NCBI GenBank assembly: GCA_021732995.1
Contig: JAKFWA010000084.1
Span: 1-64,000, forward strand
From: Planctomycetaceae bacterium
Lineage (GTDB): Bacteria > Planctomycetota > Planctomycetia > Planctomycetales > Planctomycetaceae
Direction of reading: 5' to 3'
DNA length: 64,000 nt
In this document: positions 10,521 through 18,941 of the stretch, in pieces
Layout of the letters: each line of letters opens with the position of its first letter
Numbering within the stretch: the stretch's first letter is position 1
The notes under the pieces: model-generated
The model's input: the letters and a program-made list of their open reading frames with translations, nothing else
Told to the model about the DNA's origin: nothing
The model's database searches: none
Position numbers and translations under genes: made by a program

Positions 10521-10530
10521 GACCGACAAG

Positions 10531-10677
10531 TTGTAGGGTGGGACAAGCGATCGCTACTCCTCGGTGGGCCTGCGTATTCGACAACAGCTTGGCTCGACGG
10601 CCTGTGTCCGCGGACAACAGGGCTCGATCGCGCCGGCCCACCACATGACGGCCTCGAATGCTGGTCCCACCCTTCAA
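10531..10677. repeat. 147-base fold-back element
   Basis: The ends are inverted copies of one sequence: TTGTAGGGTGGGACAAGC at the left and, on the other strand, TTGAAGGGTGGGACCAGC at the right. GGTGGGCC/GGCCCACC lies further in (10563-10570 and 10636-10643), and the centre is the palindrome GTCCGCGGAC (10606-10615). The element fills most of the spacer between the RTX gene and the lactonase gene and contains no gene. It resembles a MITE or REP-type element; no target-site duplication is obvious. Confidence 0.65.
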
Positions 10678-10827
10678 CTGATGTGGTGTCAGAGGCGGGA
10701 CCGCTCCCGCGTTCGCGCTGCGCGTCGTTTCCTGCTGAGTTCAGAACAACTAAGTTGCGGCTGATGTATCGCTCGCATTTGCCGCGACGAGTCTGGTTGT
10801 CTGTCTGAATCCAGTAAGGAGCACGTA

Positions 10828-11955
10828 ATGACCGAACCGCGAACTTCATCCCCCGAGTCCGCATCGCAGAGTTCAGTTCGCCTGGGCCGCCGATCATTCC
10901 TCGCCACCGCTGCGGCCAGCGTCGCTGCGACCGCGATGGCTCGCGATTACGCTCAACCTACGCGTTATCCAGACCCGGATATCGTGGCTCTGGATAAGCG
11001 GTTCAAGAAGTACGGGCTCGGCAACACGCCGATTCAACGGCTCTATCATTCTCCCGACATGCTGTGGGCCGAAGGCCCCGCCTGGAACGGCGTCGGCCGC
11101 TACTTGCTGTGGAGTGACATCCCCAACAACGTGCAGTTGCGCTGGCTCGAAGAAGATGGTCACGTCAGCGTCTTCCGCAACCCGGCTGGTAACAGCAACG
11201 GCAACACGTTCGACTTCCAGGGGCGACAGATTTCGTTCCAGCACGGAACTCGCAAGGTCGTCCGCTACGAATATGACGGATCAGTGACGACGCTGGCTGC
11301 TGAGTACAACGGCAAGTCACTCAACGCTCCGAATGACGGGGTCGTCCATCCGAACGGAGATATCTGGTTCACGGATCCCGGCTACGGAGCCCTGATGAAC
11401 TATGAAGGTCTCGACGCCAAGAACGGGTCAAAGCAGCCCTACCAGAAGGAAGCGATCTACCGCATCGACGGCAAGACCGGCAAAGTGAATCAGGTCTCGG
11501 ATGAGATCTTCAAGCCGAACGGCATCTGCTTCTCACCGGATTACAAGAAGGTCTATGTCGCTGACACCGGCGCTTCGCACTACGACAACGCGCCGAAGAA
11601 TATCAAGGTGTGGGATGTCGTGGACGAGAAGACGCTGAAGAACGGCAAAGAGTACGCGTCGATGAACCTTGAGATGAAAGGCGAAGACGGCAAGCCCGTC
11701 GTGAAGGCAGGTTTCGCGGACGGCATTCGAGCGGACGTCGACGGCAACGTCTGGGCCAGCGCCGGCTGGGTCGGTGCAGGTTACGACGGCGTGCACATCT
11801 TCTCTCCGGAAGGTGAGCGCATCGGCCAGATTCTGCTGCCCGAGATTTGCTCGAACGTGTGCTTCGGCGGATCGAAGCGCAATCGCCTCTTCATGACCGG
11901 CAGCACGTCGCTCTACGCGTGCTATGTCGAAACCAAGGGCGCACACATCACTTGA
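10828..11955 (+). CDS. SMP-30/gluconolactonase-like protein, Tat-exported
   Basis: A 375-residue beta-propeller of the SMP-30/gluconolactonase family, which hydrolyses sugar lactones in a metal-dependent way. The N-terminus has a twin-arginine signal (GRRSFLATAAASVAATAMA). Typical blocks follow: EGPAWNGVGRYLLWSDIPNN (metal-ligand Glu), NGNTFDFQGRQISFQHGTRKVVR, LNAPNDGVVHPNGDIWFTDPGYG, IFKPNGICFSPDYKKVYVADTG and FADGIRADVDGNVWAS. The start ATG follows an AAGGAG ribosome site. It is likely a periplasmic enzyme of sugar-acid metabolism; the substrate is not predictable. A strong terminator lies 50 bases downstream. Confidence 0.9.
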   Translation: MTEPRTSSPESASQSSVRLGRRSFLATAAASVAATAMARDYAQPTRYPDPDIVALDKRFKKYGLGNTPIQRLYHSPDMLWAEGPAWNGVGRYLLWSDIPNNVQLRWLEEDGHVSVFRNPAGNSNGNTFDFQGRQISFQHGTRKVVRYEYDGSVTTLAAEYNGKSLNAPNDGVVHPNGDIWFTDPGYGALMNYEGLDAKNGSKQPYQKEAIYRIDGKTGKVNQVSDEIFKPNGICFSPDYKKVYVADTGASHYDNAPKNIKVWDVVDEKTLKNGKEYASMNLEMKGEDGKPVVKAGFADGIRADVDGNVWASAGWVGAGYDGVHIFSPEGERIGQILLPEICSNVCFGGSKRNRLFMTGSTSLYACYVETKGAHIT

Positions 11956-12005
11956 TCAGCCGCCAGCAACGCGTGGGAATGGCCGCGAGCACAGCTCTCA
12001 AATGC

Positions 12006-12036
12006 AAAGAGCCCGGATGTCACATCCGGGCTCTTT
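12006..12036 (+). terminator. Rho-independent terminator after the lactonase
   Basis: The arms AGAGCCCGGATG and CATCCGGGCTCT pair perfectly around a TCA loop, followed by TTTT. The position between convergent genes (lactonase ending 11955, minus-strand gene ending 12095) fits. The reverse strand has a weaker T-rich tail and may be used too. Confidence 0.9.
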
Positions 12037-12094
12037 TTATTGCTTACCGACATCCATCAGGCGGTCAGGCGGCCTTAATGAATGAGCACCACAA

Positions 12095-13801
12095 TTACTG
12101 CAAACGCTTCTCGGCGAAGTCCGAGATCTTCATGCCACCGAAACGCAAGGTGCCTTCGTGCAGCGTCGTGCGACCGATGACCTCTTTGTCCTTACGTTCA
12201 AGCTTCATGTGAATGATGCCGTCACCGGGCTTGAAGGCCTCGACGGCGGTCTTCAACAGTTCTTCCTTTGTCTTGCGCATCTTTTTGTCTTCTTCTGACA
12301 GCTTGGTCAGATCGACTTGCACGCGCTCACGACGGTCCAGCAGGAACTGCATCAGCGGGCCCAGATTGATCCAGGCGTCGATGAAGACTCCGTCATTGGT
12401 CTTCTCGGCTGAGCCAGACTTCGCGGCGGCGTCCTTCAGGCGAGCGGCCGCGCCTTCACCGGCGGCGTACCAGATCGCGGTCTTGGTCGTGCCGACAACC
12501 AGCAGGGACTCCGGACCGAACATGTGCGAGAAGTCTTTGTCCTGCCGCTGAGGAATCTTGACGGTGTGGATGACCAGATCACCGACCGTTTCGGCGTTCA
12601 GGGCAACTTCCCATTCGGCCCCCTTCAGCGATTCCAGAATGGGCAGCACAGCGGCACCATCAGGTACACGCACGGCTCCGACCATCGTGTGCATGTCGGT
12701 AGGTTTCTCGACCTGCACGAAGCCATCGAAGATGCCGCCTTCGATACCCGAGCTAATCAGGTCGATGAGTTGAGTCGTCGCCTTCTCGTAGCTGGCCTTG
12801 TGCTCCGCCTTGATCGTTTCCGACTTTGGAATGCGGGCCAGTGCCTGCTTCTTCACAACTTCCAGAAACGCCTTCCCGTGAGCGATGCGCATCGGGTCGA
12901 TTGCATGATTGACCCGGCCGAGGAACGTCGTCTTCTCAGTCTTCGCGTAGCCACCAAACTGGCTCGGCTCGGCGGAGAGTGACGCAATGCTCTTCTCAAG
13001 ATCCGTTCCCGCCAAGGCCGTCAGCGACAGATCCAGGCGGGCTTCTTTCTTCTCCGTATCGAGTGTCCAGCCGAGGACCAGCTTTTCACTGTCCAGATAG
13101 AATCGCTCACCTTCGTCGAGCTGTTGCTGATGAGACAGCTTGCGCAACTCGAATTCGTATTCGTCCTCGTCCGGCAGACGCTTGATCGTAGCCATGGCCT
13201 CGGCGCGAGCGTCCTGGAAGGCCTTCTTGCGAGTGTCACGACCGGCTGCAGTGTTGGTCACCAGGCCGCCCATGTCGTAACCGGCCGTCATCAGTGGGGC
13301 GATGGCGACGGTTGGCAGAGGCAGTCCCGCAGGCACGTTCTCTTTTTTGCTGGCCAGCACCGACCAGCCCTTCAGATCACGCTGATATCCGCCACCGCCC
13401 GGCCAACCCGGACCTTTCCACTCCCAGTAGTCGGCCGACAGCTTGCGCGGCGGCTTGCCGACGTTGGCCTGAACGTTGTCTCGGAAGGGCTTGTCTTGCC
13501 CCTTGGCGATCGGGAACCACATGCGGTAATCGCGGTTGGCTCCGAGAACGATGTCCACTCGCATGGGCAGAGCGGGATCAATACCGCCCACAAACACGTC
13601 CAGCAGATCGTTCAGAGCTTTCCAACTGTTCGCCCCTTTGGGAGCCAGATTGACGACCCACTTCAGGTCCTCTTTCAGCCGGTCGACGCCTGACTGGACC
13701 GCAATGATGCTGTCCTGCGGAGCGGGTTGTTGAGCGACCGAGGTTCGCAACGATGAAAAACTCGCGACGACTGCCGCGGAGAGAATGATCAAACGACGCA
13801 C
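12095..13801 (-). CDS. Secreted protein of unknown function
   Basis: 568 residues. I chose a GTG start at 13801 because AAGGAG sits 6 bases upstream and a clean signal peptide begins there (MRRLIILSAAVVASFSSLRTSVAQ). The protein has no motif I recognise. It contains a repeated theme of LKEDLKWVVNLAPKG and VVGTTKTAIWYAAGEGAAARLKDAA, charged helices (KLSEEDKKMRKTKEELLKTAVEAF), and beta-rich stretches describing a two-lobed exported protein. Similar long secreted proteins of unknown role are common in planctomycetes. It ends opposite the lactonase terminator. Confidence 0.75.
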   Translation of the reverse strand: MRRLIILSAAVVASFSSLRTSVAQQPAPQDSIIAVQSGVDRLKEDLKWVVNLAPKGANSWKALNDLLDVFVGGIDPALPMRVDIVLGANRDYRMWFPIAKGQDKPFRDNVQANVGKPPRKLSADYWEWKGPGWPGGGGYQRDLKGWSVLASKKENVPAGLPLPTVAIAPLMTAGYDMGGLVTNTAAGRDTRKKAFQDARAEAMATIKRLPDEDEYEFELRKLSHQQQLDEGERFYLDSEKLVLGWTLDTEKKEARLDLSLTALAGTDLEKSIASLSAEPSQFGGYAKTEKTTFLGRVNHAIDPMRIAHGKAFLEVVKKQALARIPKSETIKAEHKASYEKATTQLIDLISSGIEGGIFDGFVQVEKPTDMHTMVGAVRVPDGAAVLPILESLKGAEWEVALNAETVGDLVIHTVKIPQRQDKDFSHMFGPESLLVVGTTKTAIWYAAGEGAAARLKDAAAKSGSAEKTNDGVFIDAWINLGPLMQFLLDRRERVQVDLTKLSEEDKKMRKTKEELLKTAVEAFKPGDGIIHMKLERKDKEVIGRTTLHEGTLRFGGMKISDFAEKRLQ

Positions 13802-14034
13802 AGGATGCTCCTTCGATAGATGCAAGGCGCTCAAACCGAGGCTCGGGACGTCCAAATCTACTAGCGATGCATTACGACTCAAAGATGGATCTACGCTGAC
13901 CGCAGCCCGCGCAGTTTAACCCCCTTTGTGTCGGCGGTCTGGCTTCCCAGCTTAATAACTTGCCTCAGACTTCCACACCAGAGTCTCTCAACCGATAGCG
14001 CCGCAATTGGGTATCCGAAACAGTCCTCAAGGTT

Positions 14035-15009
14035 TTACACCTTCAGCAACTGTTTCCACGTGTCATCCGTGAAGACAAACGGTGTCCTTGGCAGGCGTTC
14101 GAGGCTGAAATCCGCCAGTAACTCCTGCGGAGTCACCGCGGCGGGGGTGCGCCTCAAGCCGCACGAATGCGCCAACACGCCCACCAGATTCGCACTGGGC
14201 ACTCCCGCATCTCGCAACACCGAGATACGGGTGTCCCCATGTCGCTTGGCCAGCCGTCTTCCGTCCGGCCCGACAACAAGAGGTACATGAGCAAATTGAG
14301 GGGCTTCCCAGCCGAAAAAATCGTAGAGCTCCAACTGCCGAAACGCACTTGATATAAGATCATCGCCTCTAAGGACTTCCGTCACTCCCATCAGATGATC
14401 GTCCACCACGACCGCCAACTGATAAGACGGCGTTCCATCGGCCTTGGCGATCACGAAATCGCCTAACTCACTATTTACGTCACAGTTACGAGTTCCAGCG
14501 ACGGCATCCGTCAGCAGCCAGTTTTTGTCCGACATGCGGAACCGCCAGCAAAAGGATTGACCGGCAAGGGTTTCCGCGTCTGCGGCCGTGCGGTGCGCAC
14601 AGGTTCCCGGATAGGTCGGCCCCTCCTGCGAAGCATGCGGCGCACTGGCGGCAGCCAACACATCTGAACGCGAACACGTACAACAATAGACCCGTTCGGA
14701 TATCCGCAACTGGTCAAACGCCGACCGGTAGAGGCATATTCTTTCCGTTTGCTGATAACTAATCTCGCAACCGGGTTGATTTGGACCCTCATCCCAGTCA
14801 AGACCTAGCCATTTCAGATCATCGATGGCTTGTTGGACCGCCCAAGCCTTCACACGCGGTGAATCGAGGTCTTCGATCCGCAGGATCACTCGCCCACCGC
14901 GCGACCTAATTGAAAGCCACGCAAGCAGATACGTTCGTGCGTTGCCGACGTGCTGAGCTCCCGTTGGAGACGGTGCCAGGCGACCTACAGGTGTTTTTGA
15001 GAGACTCAT
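14035..15009 (-). CDS. gluQ: Glutamyl-queuosine tRNA(Asp) synthetase
   Basis: A 324-residue GluRS paralogue without an anticodon-binding domain, which attaches glutamate to queuosine in the anticodon of tRNA(Asp). It shows the class I start GRLAPSPTGAQHVGNART (HIGH-like site), LRIEDLDSPR, a zinc-type site (YCCTCSRSDV with YPGTCAHR), DFVIAKADGTPSYQLAVVVDD, VLRGDDLISSAFRQ and a KMSKS-like RRLAKRHGDTRIS. The length fits GluQ-RS (about 300) and not full GluRS (about 480). It is transcribed divergently from csrA. Confidence 0.92.
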   Translation of the reverse strand: MSLSKTPVGRLAPSPTGAQHVGNARTYLLAWLSIRSRGGRVILRIEDLDSPRVKAWAVQQAIDDLKWLGLDWDEGPNQPGCEISYQQTERICLYRSAFDQLRISERVYCCTCSRSDVLAAASAPHASQEGPTYPGTCAHRTAADAETLAGQSFCWRFRMSDKNWLLTDAVAGTRNCDVNSELGDFVIAKADGTPSYQLAVVVDDHLMGVTEVLRGDDLISSAFRQLELYDFFGWEAPQFAHVPLVVGPDGRRLAKRHGDTRISVLRDAGVPSANLVGVLAHSCGLRRTPAAVTPQELLADFSLERLPRTPFVFTDDTWKQLLKV

Positions 15010-15184
15010 CCGAGACGCTGTTTAGAGGTGAAGAGTCATTTTCGGTTGCGGGTCTCAGCACAAAAGTGCCTTTCTCTCGCAAAACGAGGAAACGGCCCTG
15101 AATTTGTTAACGTTTTAGTCCGCCCGAGGCATTCATACGGGTACTCGTGATTTACAAATCTCGGTTTTTCAAGGAGGGGGAATC

Positions 15185-15400
15185 GTGCTCGTACTATCCA
15201 GGAAGAAGCATCAGACGATCCGGATTGGCGACGAAGTGGTCATCAAGATCATCGAAGTGAAGGGTGGCACTGTCAGAATTGGCATCGAAGCCCCCGAAGA
15301 CGTCGGCATTCTGCGCGGCGAACTGATCCCGGGTGTTGAAGCCCGCGTCGAGTCCAAGAAGATCGAAGACGTTCCGTGCTTGCGGCTGAAGCTGGTTTGA
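15185..15400 (+). CDS. csrA: Carbon storage regulator CsrA
   Basis: A 71-residue RNA-binding translational regulator that binds GGA motifs near ribosome sites as a dimer. The core is intact: MLVLSRKKHQTIRIGD with Leu4 and Arg6, VRIGIEAPEDV, and the key Arg44 (ILRGEL). The C-terminal tail is a little longer and different from the enterobacterial form. The start is GTG, preceded by a strong AAGGAGGGGG. That GGA-containing site could itself be a CsrA target, allowing autoregulation (inference). Confidence 0.95.
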   Translation: MLVLSRKKHQTIRIGDEVVIKIIEVKGGTVRIGIEAPEDVGILRGELIPGVEARVESKKIEDVPCLRLKLV

Positions 15401-15414
15401 GTTTCGGCTGCGAT

Positions 15415-16638
15415 CTATTGCACGGCACCGAACGCGAGCGTTTGGAGGTCGCGTCGCATATCGGACGCGTCCCCGTTACGGAGACCTTGCCGCTGGATCA
15501 ACAGGATCACAAACAGATTCTGGTCGGGATCGATCCAGCCCTGAGTCCCAAACGCGCCACCGTGGCCGTAAGACCCCGGTGACAGCATCGCGGTGACGTC
15601 TTTGGGTTCCTTCACGATGGCCCATCCGTAGCCAAATCCACTGCCCGGCACAAAGCCGGCGGTTAGATCTCCGGTGTGGATGGTCGTCATCGCAGAGACG
15701 GAACGTTCAGAGACCAGTTGTCGTCCCTGCCACTGCCCGCGTTGCAGCATCATTTGATACAGCTTCGCGAGGTCGGTCGCTGTGGAATACAGCCCGCCGG
15801 CCGGAATGGGGTGCTTCGCCCCCTCTGGCATGCTGAGGATGTGATTCTGAGCTGGAGTCAGGTGCCCGTCTTTCTGCTGGTACACCACCACAATCCGGGA
15901 CTTCTTCGGCTCGGGTGGAAAGACGTGGGTGTCGGACATACCGAGCGGCTCGAAGAAGCGTTTGGTCAGGAAGCTCTCGTAGCTCTGGCCGGATACGACT
16001 TCGATGACGCGGCCTAGCGTGTCGATGCCCGCGTTACAGTAAGACCACTTGGAACCAGGCTCAAAATCCAGCGGCTGCTGAGACGAAACCAGCACGCCTT
16101 CCGCCAAGGTCAGTTGGCGGCGCACATACAGATCAGCCAGCCCTTGAGGGAATCCGCTGGGCAAGCCCGATGTGTGTGTCAGCAGATCCTTGAGCGTGAT
16201 CGGGCGTGCGGGCTTCTTCAGCACAACCTGCTCGGGAGAGCGACTCGCGACCAGCATCTGTCCCTTGAACTCGGGCAGATATTTCTCGACCGGGTCATCT
16301 ACTGACAGTTTGCCATCATCGACGAGGGCCATGATGCCCAGCGCTGTGATCGGCTTCGTCATGGACGCAATGCGGAACAGCGAATCCTTCTGCATCGGTT
16401 GTTGATGCTCGATGTCGCGCTGTCCGACGGCCTCGAGGTGCAGAATCTGATCGCGCCGGCCAACGAGTGTCACCGCGCCGGAGATCTCGTGCGCTTCCAC
16501 GTGCTTCTGCATGCGGGCTTTGATCTCAGCCAGTTTCGCCGCGTCAACTCGATCAGCCGCGGCGGCAACAGATCCAATGAGCGCGCCGACGCACAACAGC
16601 GCGGTCATGTACGCCAGCCGAAACGCAGAGCGCGACAT
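15415..16638 (-). CDS. Serine hydrolase of the beta-lactamase/class C family
   Basis: 407 residues with a signal peptide (MSRSAFRLAYMTALLCVGALIGSVAAAA). Family catalytic motifs are complete: SMTK (in FRIASMTKPIT), YCN (in KWSYCNAGID) and a GHGG block near the C-terminus (GSYGHGGAFGTQGWID). These are penicillin-binding-like esterases or peptidases of broad specificity (EstB type), usually not true beta-lactamases. The ATG at 16638 starts the signal peptide. The convergent csrA gene ends 14 bases away. Confidence 0.88.
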   Translation of the reverse strand: MSRSAFRLAYMTALLCVGALIGSVAAAADRVDAAKLAEIKARMQKHVEAHEISGAVTLVGRRDQILHLEAVGQRDIEHQQPMQKDSLFRIASMTKPITALGIMALVDDGKLSVDDPVEKYLPEFKGQMLVASRSPEQVVLKKPARPITLKDLLTHTSGLPSGFPQGLADLYVRRQLTLAEGVLVSSQQPLDFEPGSKWSYCNAGIDTLGRVIEVVSGQSYESFLTKRFFEPLGMSDTHVFPPEPKKSRIVVVYQQKDGHLTPAQNHILSMPEGAKHPIPAGGLYSTATDLAKLYQMMLQRGQWQGRQLVSERSVSAMTTIHTGDLTAGFVPGSGFGYGWAIVKEPKDVTAMLSPGSYGHGGAFGTQGWIDPDQNLFVILLIQRQGLRNGDASDMRRDLQTLAFGAVQ

Positions 16639-16673
16639 CACAGCATCCTTCCTCAAGAGAACTGGAAGACGAC

Positions 16674-16722
16674 GCAGGCCGGACGATCTCGCCCGACAGT
16701 CGGACCGGATTGTCCGACCTAC
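16674..16722. repeat. Fold-back repeat overlapping a stop codon
   Basis: The arms 16674-16697 and 16699-16722 are imperfect inverted copies. Read on the minus strand the right arm begins GTAGGTCGGACAATCC, and its TAG is the stop codon of the upstream gene (16719). A related sequence with the same GTAGG(T/C)CG end lies near 42852-42935. It is probably a mobile short repeat that inserted at a gene end. Confidence 0.6.
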
Positions 16723-17306
16723 TTTCCTGATGGACCGCTCGTCTTCAGAGTGCGCAGTTTTCTATCTTGAGGAAACAGTTCTTGCACTGCAGTCACAATG
16801 GGCGTGCGGATTTTCGTCAGGTTCGCCGTGCCCAAATTGTCGTTGCCGCTGAGCACGATCAGCTTGTCGCAGTCGAAGCACAGCAGCACGTCGACTTCCT
16901 GATCGTCACGATAGAAAGCCAGCTTCACGTCGTAGTCAGCCTCGCACGCGCGCCAGGCGATCCGAGACAGTTCAGATGACGTCAGCGCGGCTGAGAACTG
17001 CTGGCAAATCTTCTCGGGAATCACGAACAAGCAGGGCTCGGCGCGGTAATCCTGTCCCGCTTGTGGGTCGTCCTCGAAACGTACCAGCCGAAAAGCTTCC
17101 ATTCGGGAGGGAGACTTCAGCGGAGCCAGCCGTTCTTCGTTGCCTCCGAAGAGCCGCACATAAGCGGGAACGTTCGGGCGCGGACGCGACATCTTCAGCC
17201 AGGCACCGAATGCCAGACTGCCAATCATGACCGCCAGGCCCAAAAGAACTCTGAGCGACGTGCCGATCTGCTGCCTCAAGTTCTCGCGTCGGCTTCTGGA
17301 GTCCAT
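16719..17306 (-). CDS. Membrane-anchored protein of unknown function
   Basis: 195 residues. The start at 17306 (MDSRSRRENLRQQ) places an N-terminal transmembrane helix (VLLGLAVMIGSLAFGAWL) after a short basic tail. The remaining ~150 residues form a soluble domain with no family I can name (VRFEDDPQAGQDYRAEPCLFVIPEK, VLLCFDCDKLIVLSGNDN). The gene overlaps the end of sixA by about 30 bases, so it is probably cotranscribed. Its stop codon lies in a fold-back repeat. Confidence 0.7.
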   Translation of the reverse strand: MDSRSRRENLRQQIGTSLRVLLGLAVMIGSLAFGAWLKMSRPRPNVPAYVRLFGGNEERLAPLKSPSRMEAFRLVRFEDDPQAGQDYRAEPCLFVIPEKICQQFSAALTSSELSRIAWRACEADYDVKLAFYRDDQEVDVLLCFDCDKLIVLSGNDNLGTANLTKIRTPIVTAVQELFPQDRKLRTLKTSGPSGK

Positions 17307-17773
17307 AATGAAACCAGTTCTCCGCGCGTTGTCCCGTTGAGGTCGCTCCACAAATCAATCGGCAGCCGCAATTCGGCCAGCGCCGCGGTGGGAAAGTCAC
17401 TGATCTGTCGGCCGAATGTATAGACGAAATCTCCAAATCCCGGATTGTGCCCGACAATCAGGGCCAAGTCGGCATCCGGCGGCAGCGATTGCACCACTTG
17501 TACGATGTCGTGTACTCCGGCTTCGTAGAGATCTTCGGTCAGAGTCGGCTCCAGCGTTAAGTTGCACGCCTCCAGCACCCGTTTGGCGGTCTTGCGAGTG
17601 CGCCGGGCATTCGAAGCGATCACGGCCTGCGGAATCTGTCCGCGTTCGACGAGCACCTGACCAACACGCTCGGCGTCCTGCTTGCCGCGTTTGGCCAAAT
17701 CGCGGTCGAAGTCGAGCTGCCCCGGTTCGGCCTGCTCGGCCTTGGCATGTCTCAGCACCAGCAATGTTTTCAT
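17276..17773 (-). CDS. sixA: SixA-type phosphohistidine phosphatase
   Basis: 165 residues of the histidine phosphatase superfamily. The N-terminal catalytic RHA motif (LLVLRHAKAE) and SNARRTRKTA, the second His region (LALIVGHNPGFGDFVY) and the length match SixA, which removes phosphate from phosphohistidine in phosphotransfer proteins. Its target here is unknown. The end overlaps the start of the membrane-protein gene downstream. Confidence 0.9.
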   Translation of the reverse strand: MKTLLVLRHAKAEQAEPGQLDFDRDLAKRGKQDAERVGQVLVERGQIPQAVIASNARRTRKTAKRVLEACNLTLEPTLTEDLYEAGVHDIVQVVQSLPPDADLALIVGHNPGFGDFVYTFGRQISDFPTAALAELRLPIDLWSDLNGTTRGELVSLWTPEADART

Positions 17774-17791
17774 AAGACGTTCAACCGCCCG

Positions 17792-18892
17792 CTAAAATAA
17801 CTGTCCCTGCCCCGCCCCGCGTGAATCTGGCGGAGTGATTCCCAGATGCTGCAGGCCTTCGGCGGTGAGCACCCGCCCGCGCGGCGTGCGCTGAATGAAA
17901 CCCAGCCGCAGCAAGAACGGTTCCACTTCGTCTTCGAGCGTATCCGGCGGCAGGTTCAAACTGTGCGAGATCGACTGCAAACCAGCGGGTCCGCCAGCGA
18001 AGATGCGGAGCAGCGTCGTCATGTACTTGCGGTCCTGCTCGTCGAGTCCCGCTTCGTCGACTTCCTGCATCCGCAGAGCGTCGCGCGCGACATCAACCGT
18101 GATGTGCCCCTTCGCCTTTACGGTCGCGAAGTCACGCACCCAGTGCAGCAAGTTATTCGCAATGCGTGGAGTAGCTCGCGCACGCCGTGCAAGTTCAAAC
18201 GCGGCTGCGGGTTCGATCTCCGTCCTCAGTTTGCGTGCGTTGCGCGTAACAATCTCGGTCAGATCTTCGACCGAGTAAAAATCCAGGTGCAGCCGATTGA
18301 CGAAGCGGTCTCGCAGGGGCGCGCTGAGCATCCCGCTGCGCGTCGTCGCGCCGATGACCGTGAACGGCTCCAGCGGCATGTTGATCGTGCGGGCGCTCAA
18401 TCCTTCACCCAGTGTGATGTCGACTCGAAAGTCTTCCATCACCGGGTAGATGAATTCTTCGACGGTCGCAGGCATGCGATGAATTTCGTCGATGAACAGG
18501 ATCGAGCCGCGGCTGCCGTTCGTCAGGTACGGCAGCAAATCTTTCGGCGCGGTCAGGACGGGGCCAGATGTGATCTGTACCTCAACGCCCAGTTCCTTCG
18601 GCAGCACGGTGGCGAACGTCGTCTTGCCCAGCCCCGGCGGCCCATCGAGCAGCAAATGGCCGAGCGGGTCCTTGCGCAGTCGCGCGGCGTCGATCAGGAT
18701 CTGCAGGCGTTCGACGACTTTGCGTTGCCCGACGACATCCGCGAGCCGCTGCGGCCGCAATTGTTCGTCGAGGTTTTCGTCCTTCAGGTTGATGCTGTCA
18801 GGCGGAGGCAGTGGCGCGGAAAATGGACGCTCGACGTCATCATCATCGCCGCCGCCGTCATCACCGCGAATCACCGTCTGCCGACCCATCAA
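17792..18892 (-). CDS. ruvB: Holliday junction branch-migration helicase RuvB
   Basis: 366 residues. RuvB is the hexameric AAA+ motor that moves Holliday junctions with RuvA. It shows the RPQRLADVVGQ start, Walker A (DGPPGLGKTT), LFIDEIHRMPATVEEFIYPVMEDF (Walker B), GATTRSGMLSAPLRDRF (sensor 1) and the C-terminal winged-helix block (GFIQRTPRGRVLT). An acidic, low-complexity N-terminal stretch (about 20 residues with GGGDDDD) is unusual. yebC is 49 bases upstream; ruvA and ruvC are not in the window. Confidence 0.96.
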   Translation of the reverse strand: MMGRQTVIRGDDGGGDDDDVERPFSAPLPPPDSINLKDENLDEQLRPQRLADVVGQRKVVERLQILIDAARLRKDPLGHLLLDGPPGLGKTTFATVLPKELGVEVQITSGPVLTAPKDLLPYLTNGSRGSILFIDEIHRMPATVEEFIYPVMEDFRVDITLGEGLSARTINMPLEPFTVIGATTRSGMLSAPLRDRFVNRLHLDFYSVEDLTEIVTRNARKLRTEIEPAAAFELARRARATPRIANNLLHWVRDFATVKAKGHITVDVARDALRMQEVDEAGLDEQDRKYMTTLLRIFAGGPAGLQSISHSLNLPPDTLEDEVEPFLLRLGFIQRTPRGRVLTAEGLQHLGITPPDSRGAGQGQLF

Positions 18893-18941
18893 GACTCCTT
18901 CAAGCTCGTGGCCCGGACGCCTCGTCCTGGCTGCAGAATGC

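Noticed and set aside
15415-16638. A true antibiotic beta-lactamase
   Set aside because: The motifs SMTK, YCN and GHGG fit the broad serine-hydrolase/EstB group; nothing specific to a drug-degrading enzyme or a resistance context is visible.
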